Origin: Platynereis dumerilii
Taxonomy: Eukaryota > Annelida > Polychaeta > Phyllodocida > Nereididae
Direction: 5' to 3'
Length of the DNA stretch: 64,000 nucleotides
Assembly (NCBI GenBank): GCA_026936325.1
Contig: JAPTHN010000008.1
Location: forward strand, 48,463,706 to 48,527,705
Position numbers and translations under genes: made by a program. Below the pieces are notes generated by a model. The model was given only the letters and a program-made list of their open reading frames with translations, made no database searches and was not told where the DNA came from. This document shows, one piece after another, positions 26,101 to 37,837 of the stretch (position 1 is the first letter of the stretch; each line of letters opens with the position of its first letter).

Positions 26101-26292
26101 AATGACACCATCTTTGCCAAGAAGGTTGACAGTCTTGTTGACCGTTGATGTATCATCCGTATTAGTTGAACATAGAATACCCTTTTGTCTGGTGACATTA
26201 CTTCTCAGCCTGTAAAGTACATCTGGACAAGACAAGGTCAGAACAAAAAGACTTAACTTCATCACGAGACAAAACCATTCGTTTGCTGACAT
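20923..26292 (-). CDS. C-type lectin-like gene D (three exons)
   Basis: Exon 1 (26292-25992) encodes a signal peptide and the shared N-terminal module (INLL-type [13 protein letters not shown], then GGIFYAIG), with a phase 1 donor GTGGGT. Exon 2 (23758-23582, 59 codons) gives the first half of a C-type lectin domain: CPAPF, CFNI and an [17 protein letters not shown] helix. Exon 3 (21170-20923) gives the second half: [20 protein letters not shown], and the last cysteines in [13 protein letters not shown], with a donor GTGAGT in phase 0. All three junctions have GT/AG and matching phases. Genes A and B have EPS and WND at the calcium-site positions, but this copy has none (WHS instead), so calcium-dependent sugar binding is unlikely. 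The predicted fourth exon was not found. A Penelope-like element fills intron 1. Probably secreted. Confidence 0.8.
21215..21664. repeat. Dispersed repeat, uninterrupted copy
   Basis: 21215-21470 matches 5815-5940 plus 7385-7500; 21490-21660 matches 15480-15620. It lies in intron 2 of lectin gene D. Family unknown. Confidence 0.6.
21665..21900. mobile_element. MITE with GGGACCGTTCAGAATT ends, copy 2
   Basis: Same family as 11574-11968. Flanks are TTA at 21662-21664 and TTA at 21901-21903. The right end has a long C run. Internal parts (GGACTTTTGCGCATAAAAA, GGAAGTGTTGTCAAAAATTA) match copy 1 in inverse orientation. Confidence 0.85.
22177..22379 (+). mobile_element. tRNA-Val-like SINE
   Basis: Positions 22177-22250 fold as a tRNA: TAGCTCAGGCAG A box, CTCGC/GCGAG anticodon stem with CAC anticodon, GGTTCAATCC B box. 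A non-tRNA body (AGGTGCCGTGGGCCCA) and a TACCTTTACC tail follow. A second copy on the minus strand at 62128-62273 shares the body, so this is a SINE and not a tRNA gene. Confidence 0.85.
22380..23015. other. No gene; possible mariner end
   Basis: Intron 2 of gene D. The word GAGGGGCGTTCAGAAGGTTC at 22534 resembles a mariner terminal repeat, but no matching inverted end or transposase is visible. Confidence 0.35.
23016..23108 (+). mobile_element. SINE tail with (ATT)n
   Basis: TTAGCGCTATATAAATCC followed by an ATT repeat is a typical SINE 3' end. GGTGGTTA upstream recalls the SINE at 19538. Confidence 0.45.
24101..24190. mobile_element. Foldback element, copy 2
   Basis: Palindromic arms around GGGCTTTAACCC. 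Sequence matches 15994-16091 read in inverse orientation. Confidence 0.7.
24232..25842 (+). mobile_element. Penelope-like retroelement, 5'-truncated, broken
   Basis: Plus-strand frames between 24313 and 25765 give Penelope-type reverse transcriptase pieces ([46 protein letters not shown]). They are followed by a GIY-YIG endonuclease ([20 protein letters not shown] and downstream), the domain order of canonical Penelope-like elements. The 42-bp sequences at 24232-24273 and 25801-25842 are inverted copies of each other with one mismatch. Each contains a hairpin GTCCAT-GAGAG-ATGGAC next to CTGAGGA, resembling a hammerhead ribozyme core. The coding part is broken in about three places. It sits in intron 1 of lectin gene D. 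Confidence 0.85.
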
Positions 26293-28514
26293 TATTGCGA
26301 ACAGCTTGCAGTCACTCTGAAGAGGATTGGCTCTGTGTTCGTCGTTCCATACACATCACGTGTGCCTGCCGCATGACGCAACTTTTTTTCAATTTAATAC
26401 TGCACTTACATATTTATTTCATATTTATAATTCATTGGTCATTTTACGCAATGGAGACACAGGCCACTTAAATTATGAGAAACACACAAAACCAAATGCC
26501 AAAAATATATAATTCATCAAAGGAGATGAAGCATGGAGTCTATAATGGATTTGATATTTACGTTATGATTTGTTTTATGATAATTACAATGAATTTTTAT
26601 TGGAGTAACTGACTGCAAAACTAAACATTTATATATTATGACTGGAATGACCTTTCTAGTTTTCAAAATAGTCTTTAAATTGCAATAAAATGATTTAAGC
26701 TTTATGTTTACTTGTTTATAGCATGTACAGTACAAACCGAAATAAAGTATGATTACCCCAGCAGGAAGGAAGAATCAGCCACTACTTTACCCTTTCACAC
26801 CTTTTGACTACCCCGGAATCACTTCCTACTTTTACCTACTTGAAACTACCTTTTAAAATTACATTAAAATCACATTTAAACAACACCAATTTGAACTCAA
26901 TCACCCCCATTATGTTTGATTTACTTGATATTTTACACTTCTGCTAATTGCAGTTGCATTGGTAGCTGTCTAAATAGAGTTCTTAATGTGGGCTAAGGTT
27001 GCTGTAAGGAGTCAAAGCTAGTTGTAAGGAGATTTGGAGTGAAGAGGAGAAAAGAGGGAAAAGTAGGTAAACCTTGGAAGAATAAGCACCAGGAATGGAA
27101 ACTTCATTAAGTGGTAAAACTATTATCATTACATGGTCATTAACAAAGTTTCATATTGGCCCAGAGCTGGCCCAAAATCACTGCTAATCACATACCTATT
27201 TTGTTTGATGTTCACTCTGCGCTTCAATGAGCACTGAGCATCTTCATTTTCACCCCATTCTGGAAAAGATGCTGCTTATAATATTTTCTTATTTTTTGTG
27301 ACATGGACTTATGACTCACTTTGATATATTCATCAAGTTCTAACATTTCCAGACATATTTTTCTTTTGATTGTAGGCCTGTAATTTCCCGACTTAGGCAA
27401 CAAAATGGGTATAAATGAAGAAAAAGACACATTTTTAAAACCGTAATAAAATATCAAATCCACCAAAAGCCTTAGATGAGACCATATTCGTTAGAAAGAA
27501 TTAGATCTTTGTGGTGGTTATATTGGCTTAATCTTCGCATTTCGTCGAATTGAGTTATGAACATTTAAATATGGACAATTTGAGCATTCAGATGAAACTG
27601 ATCACAGATCAATAAATCACAACTTCAGAACCATTGAGCCACAGAAATGGCAGACCCCATATTAGAAATCATTCAAAATATTCTGTTTTCTTGTCATAGT
27701 TTAGAAAGTGCGTGACAATTGTAACAGCTTATGAATTTTTAAAAATTAATAATTTTGATATGCAGTCTATTGTTCCTTTGAATCTTGAGATGGAAATCCA
27801 GGTAATTACTGCTCTTATTTCAAGGCAATAAAATAGTCATTAGGACTATACCGAAACGCACAGTGTACCTTTGAAGTGCATTTGTTTCCAATCCATGTAC
27901 CTTATTCATCCAAGGGTAAACAGAGGACTTCTGACAGAAAATGTTCTTACTTTATTTTGGTTTGTACTGTATATATGTCATGCTTTTATCTTACTGTACT
28001 TTGGCTATTCGAGCTTCCTAAAAGTGCTGCAGCATAATTCTAGACAGTGGTCACAGTCTTCACGTTGCTGAAGGCAACGTAGACTAAGGGCATTCCCCTG
28101 TCTACAAGTCGACTGCTTTTTGCTGCCACCTAGGAGCCAAATTCACGAGCTCCTGTGAGCGGTCAACAGAAACTCATTGTCTGGAACTCACACAACTTTG
28201 TCTAGAAGAAACCAGGACAGTCCCATCATTTGCTGATGGCCTAGTCTATTTCCAAAAACTCCATGTCTAGTCTGACTTTGGTTGACTTCAAAGCAGAAAG
28301 CTTGTCAATACCAAATTAATTGAGAACTATTTCTCAACAGGAAGGATGTACACATTGTAGCAAAAAAAGCAACACACTAACGATGGCTCCACTTGAGGTA
28401 TAGACCGAACATTATGTTGAGTGTTACACAGTCTTTACAAAATTTTACACTATTCAATTGTCCTGGTTAATTTATCGTCACAAAGTAAATGAATCAATAC
28501 AAATTGGTATATTT
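26293..28514. other. Intergenic, nothing recognised
   Basis: AT-rich stretch upstream of lectin gene D. Open frames at 26517-26735, 27224-27466 and 27871-28071 have no recognisable domain. Any promoter of gene D should lie just right of 26292. Confidence 0.45.
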
Positions 28515-28515
28515 G

Positions 28516-28590
<75 letters not shown>

Positions 28591-28620
28591 GCTATCTCTC
28601 TATCTCTCTATCTATCTATC
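28515..28620. repeat. (CTAT)n microsatellite
   Basis: About 25 CTAT units with a few CTCT/GCTAT variants. Confidence 0.95.
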
Positions 28621-29842
28621 AATCCCTATTTTTTTTATTTATCCATCTATACCTGAACAGCATTACACTTCAAATTTTTATTGGAGTTAACTGTTTTCAT
28701 GTCTTTCAGATAATTTTATTTCTTAAACTATCTAAAATATTTCACAACCTAGGCCTTCACAGTCAAAAGTACGCATTCATGGAACAAGTAGCCATATAAT
28801 TAAAGAAACATTTTTACAAAGAGGCTTGCATTTTTTTTCTGTAAATATGCAATCTCAACTTGTCAATGTGGTCTCAGTCAGTCACTGTTCATTATACAGT
28901 CTTGAGAAGCAAACAATCACATCAAAATATGAAATGCTTGACTGGTTATGATTAACTGCTAAATGCAACAGCAAAAAGCGCTCTGTTGGAAAACAGTGTC
29001 AGGGGATTATAACTTATAAGAAAGTGACAAAAGCAGCACATACTTTTACAGTTTCAGTTAGTGTAGGTTTGCAAAAATGATAAAACATGAACAACATTCA
29101 GATCAACAGTTATCACATTATGCAAATTCCCCCTCCCTTCAACCTGGAATTTAGCTTGAAAATTAGTTAAAATGGTGCGATTTCCACACTATAAATTATA
29201 GGAGGGTTGTAAATAGCCCCATAATGGCTTCGACGCATAATTGTGTCGCAGGGGTATATCTCAGTGCAACCAATGACTCCCATCCATGACTGCGGGCACA
29301 GTTATGCATGGTGGGTCTTCGGAACCGTCTTCCTATCTACACCGAAGCCATTTGCTTGCCCTTTAGTATCATGTCTCTCATTGATTGGTATGGCTGTGGC
29401 TCAACTTCATTGTGACAAGAAAAAAAATTGGAATCAAACGGCATGAGCCGTATAACAAAATACTGGATTAAAATAATAATTTATTGATAACGCACATTAA
29501 ACCAACAATTTATGACAAGTACGTAACAGTGGTAACAATCAATAGAGTGAAGTTGTTATTGTCAAAGGCAGAAAGACCTGCTTGGCCATTAAAGATTAAA
29601 TGATATATTCAGCTATCATAACATTGCATTTGAGCATGGCCAATTTTTGTATTATGGATATCGTTTGAAATTACAGTGGACAATAAGTTTGTACAAGGCA
29701 GTCAAATAAAAGCTTTAAACTGAAATATGAAGAAATGACAAAGTGGGTGGAGTGACTGCTGGTAACGTCACCAATGCTGATGAAGTCATAGTGGCTCGGC
29801 TGCTGTTGTGACGTCATTGTGTTGGTGTTGTGATGTCATGTG
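28621..29842. other. Intergenic, nothing recognised
   Basis: No recognisable coding region or element. TGACGTCA/TGATGTCA words cluster at 29760-29840. Confidence 0.45.
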
Positions 29843-30064
29843 CAAGGGTGCCGGAACAAGGGGGGCAGGGGGGGGGCAAGGTTGCCCTTCTCATGTCAAA
29901 GAAAAAACATTATTAGGCCTTAATTTACAGTGATTTAGGCCAAAATTTTTAATTATTAATTCAAAATTATTATTGACACTACATCAAATTTTTGTCATGC
30001 GAATTAGATTTGCCCTTTCTCGACCGACTGCCCCTGCCGCCCTCGTTTCTTTCCGGCACCCCTG
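29843..30064. mobile_element. hAT-type MITE, 222 bp
   Basis: Ends CAAGGGTGCCGGAA and TTCCGGCACCCCTG are inverted copies of the common hAT start CAGGG. Flanks GTCATGTG (29835-29842) and CTCATGTG (30065-30072) form an 8-bp target duplication with one mismatch. Confidence 0.8.
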
Positions 30065-31635
30065 CTCATGTGTGAACTGCCCTGAAAAAAAAAGGATTGT
30101 CTAATACCCCATAATGTTTACAATACCACATGAAAAAGCAGTGGATATATCCCATGTGGTATTGCGTTGTATACTCAATGGTTCTTTGTATACTCAATGG
30201 TTTGATCATTGTTGATGATGTCATTGCATTGTTTACCATTGTGACGTCATGGCCATGGTGATGTCACAACATTGTGACATCATCTCAAAATACCACCATA
30301 CCCATTTGGTCTTATTATAAAATCAGACAATCCCGGTGCACAATATGTGTCCGATGAAATGGTTGTCTGGACCAGACAATTGAAATTGTTCAAAAAATTA
30401 AAACAATCAGATTGTTTAAAAAATAACTACAGTCTGATTCACCTAAGTCGTGAACAGGCTTTAAACACTAGGGACGCCACTATCAACTGATGTGACGTCA
30501 CAGGAGCGCACAAGCAGATTCTTTGTTTACGTCACCAAGCAAATGTCTGGACTTGAGAAATTGTCAACAAAATACGTCTAACATCGCCGAAAATTGGGAA
30601 AAAAAGTCTCGAAACATCACGAAAATGTGACTGGAACTTATAAACGGCCCACACATGTGAGTGAAGAAATTTCTTTTCTAGGTGGCCTGGTTGCCGTGGA
30701 ATCGGCGAAAACAAGTGTTCGTGATTGACATGATGATCACTGTAATTTGATTGTTAATCAATGAACAAGTCTGATCGAGATTAATGAACAACAGTTGAAC
30801 ATTTCAAACGTATGATAATCATACAAACAAGATTGTCTGGCAGGTGCAAGCCATACAACTGTAATGATCAATTCTATCAATTACATCATTGTTTCAGAAA
30901 TTGCAGTTGTATCATTTGAAATGAAAGAACATACAACTGCTTTGTTCAGTTGAGGCACTTTGAGTAAATTGATATAGACTTGCAGAGATTATTAGATAAA
31001 CTCTCCTTAGAAAGTAGTTAACACCATTTTCCGAAAAATTTTACAACCACAGGAATGCCATTTGTTAAGAATGACATCCACTGGCCAGTAGCTCATGAAT
31101 ATGCAATTTTTACCCAAAATAGTGACTTTTGCAGGCTATGCTGGCGGGGCTTGTCCTGGCAGGGTGGTTCTCATGTACATTGGTAAACCGTTATACAAGC
31201 CAAACACTTAATTCTTAATTTTCAGATATTATGTCTGTCGAAGGCAAGATGTTGTAGGGGCATTTGGCTCTTTTGCTCAAATTGACACATCAAGTCAATT
31301 TTGGAAAATTTACATAGTGGAATGATATTTCGTTTTGATATGAAGTGAAAGTACACTTACGAGTCTTATGTTGCTGAATTAAACATAAACAATGTTACTG
31401 ATTGTTTCAGCGTGTCAATGCTGAACAATTTCATGTTAAGTTTGGGTAGGTTTACAGGATTAGTTGTAAATAATCTACATATAATAATGTTCCAACGCAC
31501 GTTTTGGAAGCGTTTTAGTAAATGATTGTCTAACATTTCCTCATGTTACTGTAGTACTATACATGTGGATGCCTAATGATCTAAAAAACAAATCATTCCG
31601 CTTGTCATATTACTTGTAATAATTACACATGTATG
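30065..31635. other. Intergenic, upstream of the receptor gene
   Basis: No coding region recognised. TGACGTCA-type words recur at 30210-30290 and 30490. The last 100 bases contain the candidate TATA box. Confidence 0.45.
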
Positions 31636-31644
31636 TATAAATAG
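31636..31644 (+). promoter_or_regulatory. TATA box of the receptor gene
   Basis: TATAAATAG stands 100 bp before the first in-frame ATG (31736), which would put transcription start near 31665-31670. Placement rests on motif and spacing only. Confidence 0.5.
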
Positions 31645-34600
31645 GGACTTCATTGTTCAGCTATCTGTATGATAATCTCCATCAGACTTGGAAAACATTT
31701 ACATTTTATCATCAACCATTTTGTCCATTGGCACTATGACAGCAAACTACACTATGTTAATTATTATGATAACGCTTTATATCAATGCATTAAAAACAGA
31801 TTGTACCAGCTTTAAGAGGCACTATCATTGGAAGGATTATGTTGCTAACAGCATCATATTTAATATTAGGGATAAGCTTAAACCAACTTTGATGGATATA
31901 TTATTTAATGCACAAAATAACTATATGAGGATAAGGAGAGAATGTCATCAGCTGAAGTATGTCCCTTGCCATAGCAGGCTGACGGGACTGTGTGGTTCAG
32001 TTGATGTTGCATTGGAGAAGGTCATGGACTGTACATGGAAATTACAAGTTCCAAAAGATTTGTGTATTAATGTTACAATCTATAATTTCCCAAATGGTGA
32101 TCCTTTCACGGCAAACTATTTCTCACTGTCAGTAAAAGATGGACATAAGACTGATAGTATGGCTGGCATTACCTTTTATCTGAACCAACAGGTCAGCAGT
32201 GTTGTAACAAACGAGTCACTGTCTTTGGTCCAGTTAAAAATTTTGAAAATGTTTGTGGTGAGCAGACTGACCTTCCACTTTCAAGCCATTCAGTGCAATT
32301 TGACTGTCAGCTATAACACCATAATGATCATTCACCAAGACGGTCATTTGTTTTATGAAAGATCGAGAGTCTGGATGAGCTCCGTCAAATCCCAAAACAA
32401 TGATTCTTTAGATTTGGCTTTACAGGTAAAACAAGCAAATGCAACAATTATTTTCAACACAAAAGACAACCACGAAACAGTTGTCCCAGGTTTGATTAAA
32501 ACCATCAATTTCATGCCGTATGCATACAACCCTCAGTTCGATATAACTGAGTATCATATCTTACTTAGAACAGTATCTTCACTCTATGTTTATGTGAACT
32601 TCAGCTGTACAATGCTGCTAACATTTTATGATGGGCCCTCACGCAGATCACCAAAATTAAACTTTAAGTGCCCGGAAACAGAATACTCACAACAGTTAAC
32701 ATCCAGTTCATTTCAATTGTATGTCATATACAGAAACAAGGCCAGGTTTAAAAAGGAAAAACACTTCAGTCTGACATTTCATGGATCGCTTTAACAAAAA
32801 AGACAATATTTTCAATTGATTGGAGACAGTGTAAAATTCTCTTGGGATTTTTCTAACACTTCTGGACTATCATATAAAATAGCTAGTTTTTATTGTAATA
32901 AACATCCCTGCTCAAGTTTAACATACAAGATACAGGCCACTTACCATGAGAGTCCCGTGGGATACTTTTGTCAGTTTCATGGCATTATTACAAAAAGTAT
33001 CCTTTATGCTGATCAAACGGCCTTCCAAGTCGGACCACTTTGTTCGAAACCACAGATGTTGCTTTTCAAAGACGAGTCATTGACCTCTGTTGACTATACG
33101 GTTTATGTTATAATTTACAGCTATGGTAATTCAAATTCCAAAGGTAGCTTTTTTTTCCCAAAGCAATCTGGTGAGACATCATGTGTGGGAGTAATCAATC
33201 CATGTAAAATTTGTTCGCCAAACGGCTATCAGTTAGGTGTCACTCGCAGCCAGCTTGACACCTTTGCGTATAGAATCACTTGCAACAAGGAAAGAATGGC
33301 GATATTTCAAGTTGGGTCTAAGTGTATATCAGTACACATCTTGCCAACTAAATATGGTGAAACAAACCAATCATGTGAATGGCAAATGATATCATTTGCA
33401 TCTAATGAAATTAAATTTCAAATATTGAAATTGGAGGACAAATCAAAAAGTGCCTGTGCAGTGCAGGTTCAAGGAATTGAATTTCAGCAGGCGTTTAGTA
33501 TTGGTACATATGAAAACAGATCTAAAATAATAGAATACCCAATATATCAGTTTGAATCAAGGAACCAACAGTTTGCAATTGACTACAATTGCCTTGTAAA
33601 CCACATACTACACATTTCTCTTGAACCTGCAGATGCAAAAAGAAGTGACTGTAAAACAATCAACCTGTTGCCTGTTCAGACATTGAAATCAGTGCCAAAG
33701 TTTGACGGACAGTGTTTCATGATGTCTTTGAATGTTACAAAAAATGTTTTTGTCTTTGACGTTTCTTTCCTTAATGAATGGAGAATCCTTAGAGACTATC
33801 CCAATCAGTTTTCAGTGGCTGTGTACAAGGAGAAGCCTGATAAAGAAGAAATGGAAATCTCTAGAAATATATTGACATTAACCATCTACGATAAAAAATA
33901 CACATCCGACGATGTTTACACTTATGAATTTACAGATCAGCTAATGCCTTTCGTTTGGCAAAGTTATGGACAGCACTTGACTGTTGTGGTCAATGCATCT
34001 GCAAATCTGGGAGAACCATTCATCATGTGGATAATTGTCAATGCAATTTTTGAAACATTTTCAATTTACTCATATCTGATCTCTCCATTTGACCAACAAT
34101 TTGAAATGGACTGTTTAGAATTTGGAGAATACAGCATTGGAGATGGCAACTGCCTAAGCATCCATGCAAATTTTTCTGGAAACTGGCTTGATGCCAGTGA
34201 AGTGTGTCTAGAGAGAGGTGGTCACCTTTGGTGGGTGAATGGTGGAAGTGATTGGAATGAAGCCATGCGTTCATATGTTATTGACTGGCTTTTCGATGAA
34301 CACAATGAAAACTGTGACTGTGACAATGTAATTCCAAGCAACTTTGATGGCCGCATAAACGCTGCCAACCTATTACTGTCATCCTCAGTGTTATACATTG
34401 GAATACCGGTGTGTGTCTTTCTTATAGTCTTTTAAGTCACTGCTCGTCCGATGAGAAAGGTAACAATACATTACAGTCTCCTGTCATAAATGATCTCAGA
34501 ACATTTTTTTATATTCATGATCTTTCCAACACTTTCATTGTACAAGTAGCAAAGGCTCTTGCAAAGGAAGGCGTAGACGTACTTCGAAGTCCAGAATCGG

Positions 34601-34654
34601 ATATAACAAAGCTGTAATTGATGGATAAATTCTGAGTAGGAGTACGAGGAAGTG

Positions 34655-34820
34655 CAGGGGGGGATCCAGAAAATTCCGGTGGGGGGGTCTATCGGGCTAT
34701 TGCGTCGCGGAACGCATAGTTCGCGACATAACGTGACCTCGCGATGATAGAATTGACATGTAAAAATAATAAAATTTTGTTCGGGTGGGGGGGATGCATT
34801 CCCCCCTGTGTCCGTCCCTG
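34655..34820. mobile_element. Small hAT-like MITE in receptor intron
   Basis: Ends CAGGGGGGGATCCAG and TGTGTCCGTCCCTG are imperfect inverted copies starting CAGGG. The 8-bp flanks AGGAAGTG and GAGACGTG agree at five positions only, so the duplication is old or the call is loose. Confidence 0.5.
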
Positions 34821-34895
34821 GAGACGTGACTATGTGCTTTCTATTACGTTACCATCTCCAGAAAATCACGTTACTGGACTCCCAGTTAGGCACAT

Positions 34896-37837
34896 TAGGG
34901 CTGAAACTTTTTCCCGGGTGCCCGAGCACGGGTATTTGCCCGGGTGAAATTTGTCTGCCCGGGATATCGTTCTTTATCAAAAAGGGCCTGTATTTCATCA
35001 TGCCACCTGTTTTCAATAAGTCTAGTAATGTTGAGTTTCCGAAACACGCTCCACACCAATTCCATCGTGACGGAGTCACCCCCAGAACACAAAATTGTGA
35101 ATATCTATGGACCCAGTGCAGAGTAAAACAAGTTCAGACGGAAAATGAATATTACTCTGTGTTAACCTCATTACATATGATGTATATTAATTTACACCAT
35201 TTATCTTGGAGTAATATTTTGGATTTGCATAGCCTCAACATTTCGCGTGACGGAGTCACCTTTATTTTACCCTAATTCTCGCAAGACATGCTTTCTCCTC
35301 CATTTGCTGGCCCAACTTGGCTGGCAGAGTGTAAACTCCTAAAGAATACAAATGTTTAGACTGTTCTCTATTGTTAATATTATTATTATTAATATTATTA
35401 TATAAAGTACCAAAATGTCTAATATATTTTCGTCACGGCTCCTCAAAAAAAGTAACAGAGTCACTGGATTACGTGACGGAGTCACACTCAGCAATTTTGT
35501 GAGTTTAAATTGGTAGCAGGGCATCTAAATGAAAAATTCTCAAAAAATTCTTGAAAAATTGGAAATTTGAAAAGTAATAACATCTGATGGATTCAATATC
35601 CCTAGTGCAGATGCAGTGTTTCATTTATAAGTAGACCTCCAAAAAAGACCATTTTTAGCCATTTTTCAGCAAATAAAACCAAAAAACCACCATTTCCATC
35701 AATATCTTAAAGATAAAAATCTGACCAACAATAAAGTATACAAATGAATAAAAGGGCCAAAATCAGATAAAGAGCAACAAGTAACGTCCGTCACTTTCAC
35801 TTTTAATTTAAGCATGTTGCACAATGCCAATATTGGATTTTTTGGCTGCATAGGCAGCCTTTCCATACAGGGAGATAGAAAAGACAACTTCAGAGTGCAA
35901 AGGCTAACGATAGATGTGTAATTAAACTTTTCGTGAGAAATGTCAATGATTTTTGGTGGCCATTTTGTGACATTTTCAACATGTGGTTATAAATGGATCT
36001 TAATGTTAAAAAATTAGGCAAGACAGGACACATTGTCCAGGGCACAATGTAATTCAATATGTGTTTTGCATTTTGCATTTATAAAATAATTAAATTTATT
36101 GATTTAACTTGGAGAAATTTTGACTCGAAAAATGGTGTTCGCCCGTTACTTTTTCTGTCAAAAACAACCCAAATTTTAAAAACATTGCCACGACCAGTAA
36201 ATTTGTTTATACAGTCCATATTGATCTTTAAAGACAAGGTTTATGTATGAATTATAGGTAGGAATGCATAAATACACTGTGAGATGTCACATATTGATGT
36301 AATTCTGGTCGTAAGATGTTGATGTCATTTTCTGTCAAAATCATAACGTCCGAACAAGGGCCCCTGCAACAGAGCACAGGTGACCTAATTAAAAGCAGGT
36401 GCCTGGAATTGATCTAAATAGGTCACATTTTGATGACCCCCCACTAAAACAGAACATCTACAAATGGAGGGGGGCAGGAGGAAGGTGAGTTAGCATTCTG
36501 TCAATTTTTTTTCCTCAGTAACAGGCGAACACAATCATAATTATTTTGCCAGTATTTCCATAGTTAGCACAGTTAATGCCCAATCTATGATCTAGCATTA
36601 ATAGTGATGTTGATTTCCATAATCTTCATCATCTGCACCAGTTTTAAATGCATCTAAATGGTCGTTTTTGTAGTTTCATGCTCGCCTGTTACACTTGACA
36701 AAAAAGCTGAAAATAAGGCATGTCAATGTCACGTCCGTAACAGAATTTCCAGATAAAGTCAGTCCTGAATGTCTGTCTCTGTTCTTGTTTGCACTGTCCT
36801 AAACGGTTTGAAAAAATAAAAATGTTTAATAAACCCTCAATACTGTAATTCATCCCTAATTGAAAATATTTAGCTTTATGATCAGATGAGATATAGGTTC
36901 TAATATAAAAATTTGAAAAATGTCATTACAGTCAACGTAACATCCGAACAAAAAAGTGTCAGTGCTCTCTTGTTTATCAGGTTATATTACCCGAAGAGAT
37001 TCAAAACATTGCTTTAGATTCAAGATTAACCTTTCTAATACTTTAAATGTCACTGTGATATCTGTGGGAAGGCTACCGAAAACTTCTTGATAGGATTTCC
37101 GAAGTAACGTCCGTCGCATCTAATTAATACTAATTTATGCAATAATTCTTCAGTTTTATTAATTAACATTTGGCACCGGGAGAAAGACCCTGAGCTCTTA
37201 CACATTTCAATTTATCTCTCATTGCGAAATACCCAACCAGCTTTGAAAAAATGGACTTGAAAGTTTGACATGTCACGTCCGTCACTTTATGACATACCCT
37301 AATTAAAATCCAATTTCTAGGGTTCCAATAGCATTAATTATCTTTTAAACCAGAAAATAACACACTTTAGACATTCTTTTCCCCATAGAAATGAATAATT
37401 GTGACCTGTGGTGAGATTTTTTGGACCATGATGATGTCACACAAATGTTGCCCTTTATATGATTTTGGCCCAAAAGTAAAAAATGACCAAACGTATCAAT
37501 ATTAAAAACAATTTTATCTCATGTAAATATATATATATTGAAAATTGTGTTCGCTAAGTCACTTTCAAAGAAAGGTGATATTCCTCAAAAGTTCCACTTT
37601 TTCATGGAATTCATGTCCAGATAACCTCAAATGACCTTAAAAGTGTGGGTTTACCCCTTATCCAGACAACTCTTGATGACATATCCTGTTACTTAGCAAT
37701 AAATCTCCATATTCACCAACTGTCCCAGACTTACTTGGCAAATTGTATGTTTACATTAAACAACGAAAGCCCGGGCACGGGTCGGGTAGAAAGTGTCAAG
37801 CACCCGGGTAGAAAAATCTCTACTCGTTTCAGCCCTA
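34896..37837. mobile_element. Non-autonomous hAT element, 2.94 kb
   Basis: Ends TAGGGCTGAAAC and GTTTCAGCCCTA are perfect inverted copies. The flanks AGGCACAT at 34888-34895 and 37838-37845 are a perfect 8-bp target duplication, diagnostic of hAT. CCCGGG-rich words follow each end. The left part carries GTGACGGAGTCAC (35067, 35247, 35473); the right part carries the inverse-oriented TCCGTCAC or near variants (35787, 36734, 37110, 37278). No transposase frame is recognised. It lies in the receptor intron. Confidence 0.9.

Noticed and set aside
34744-35275. Overlapping open frames at 34.7-35.3 kb
   Set aside because: They lie in hAT-type insertions inside the receptor intron and show no domain.
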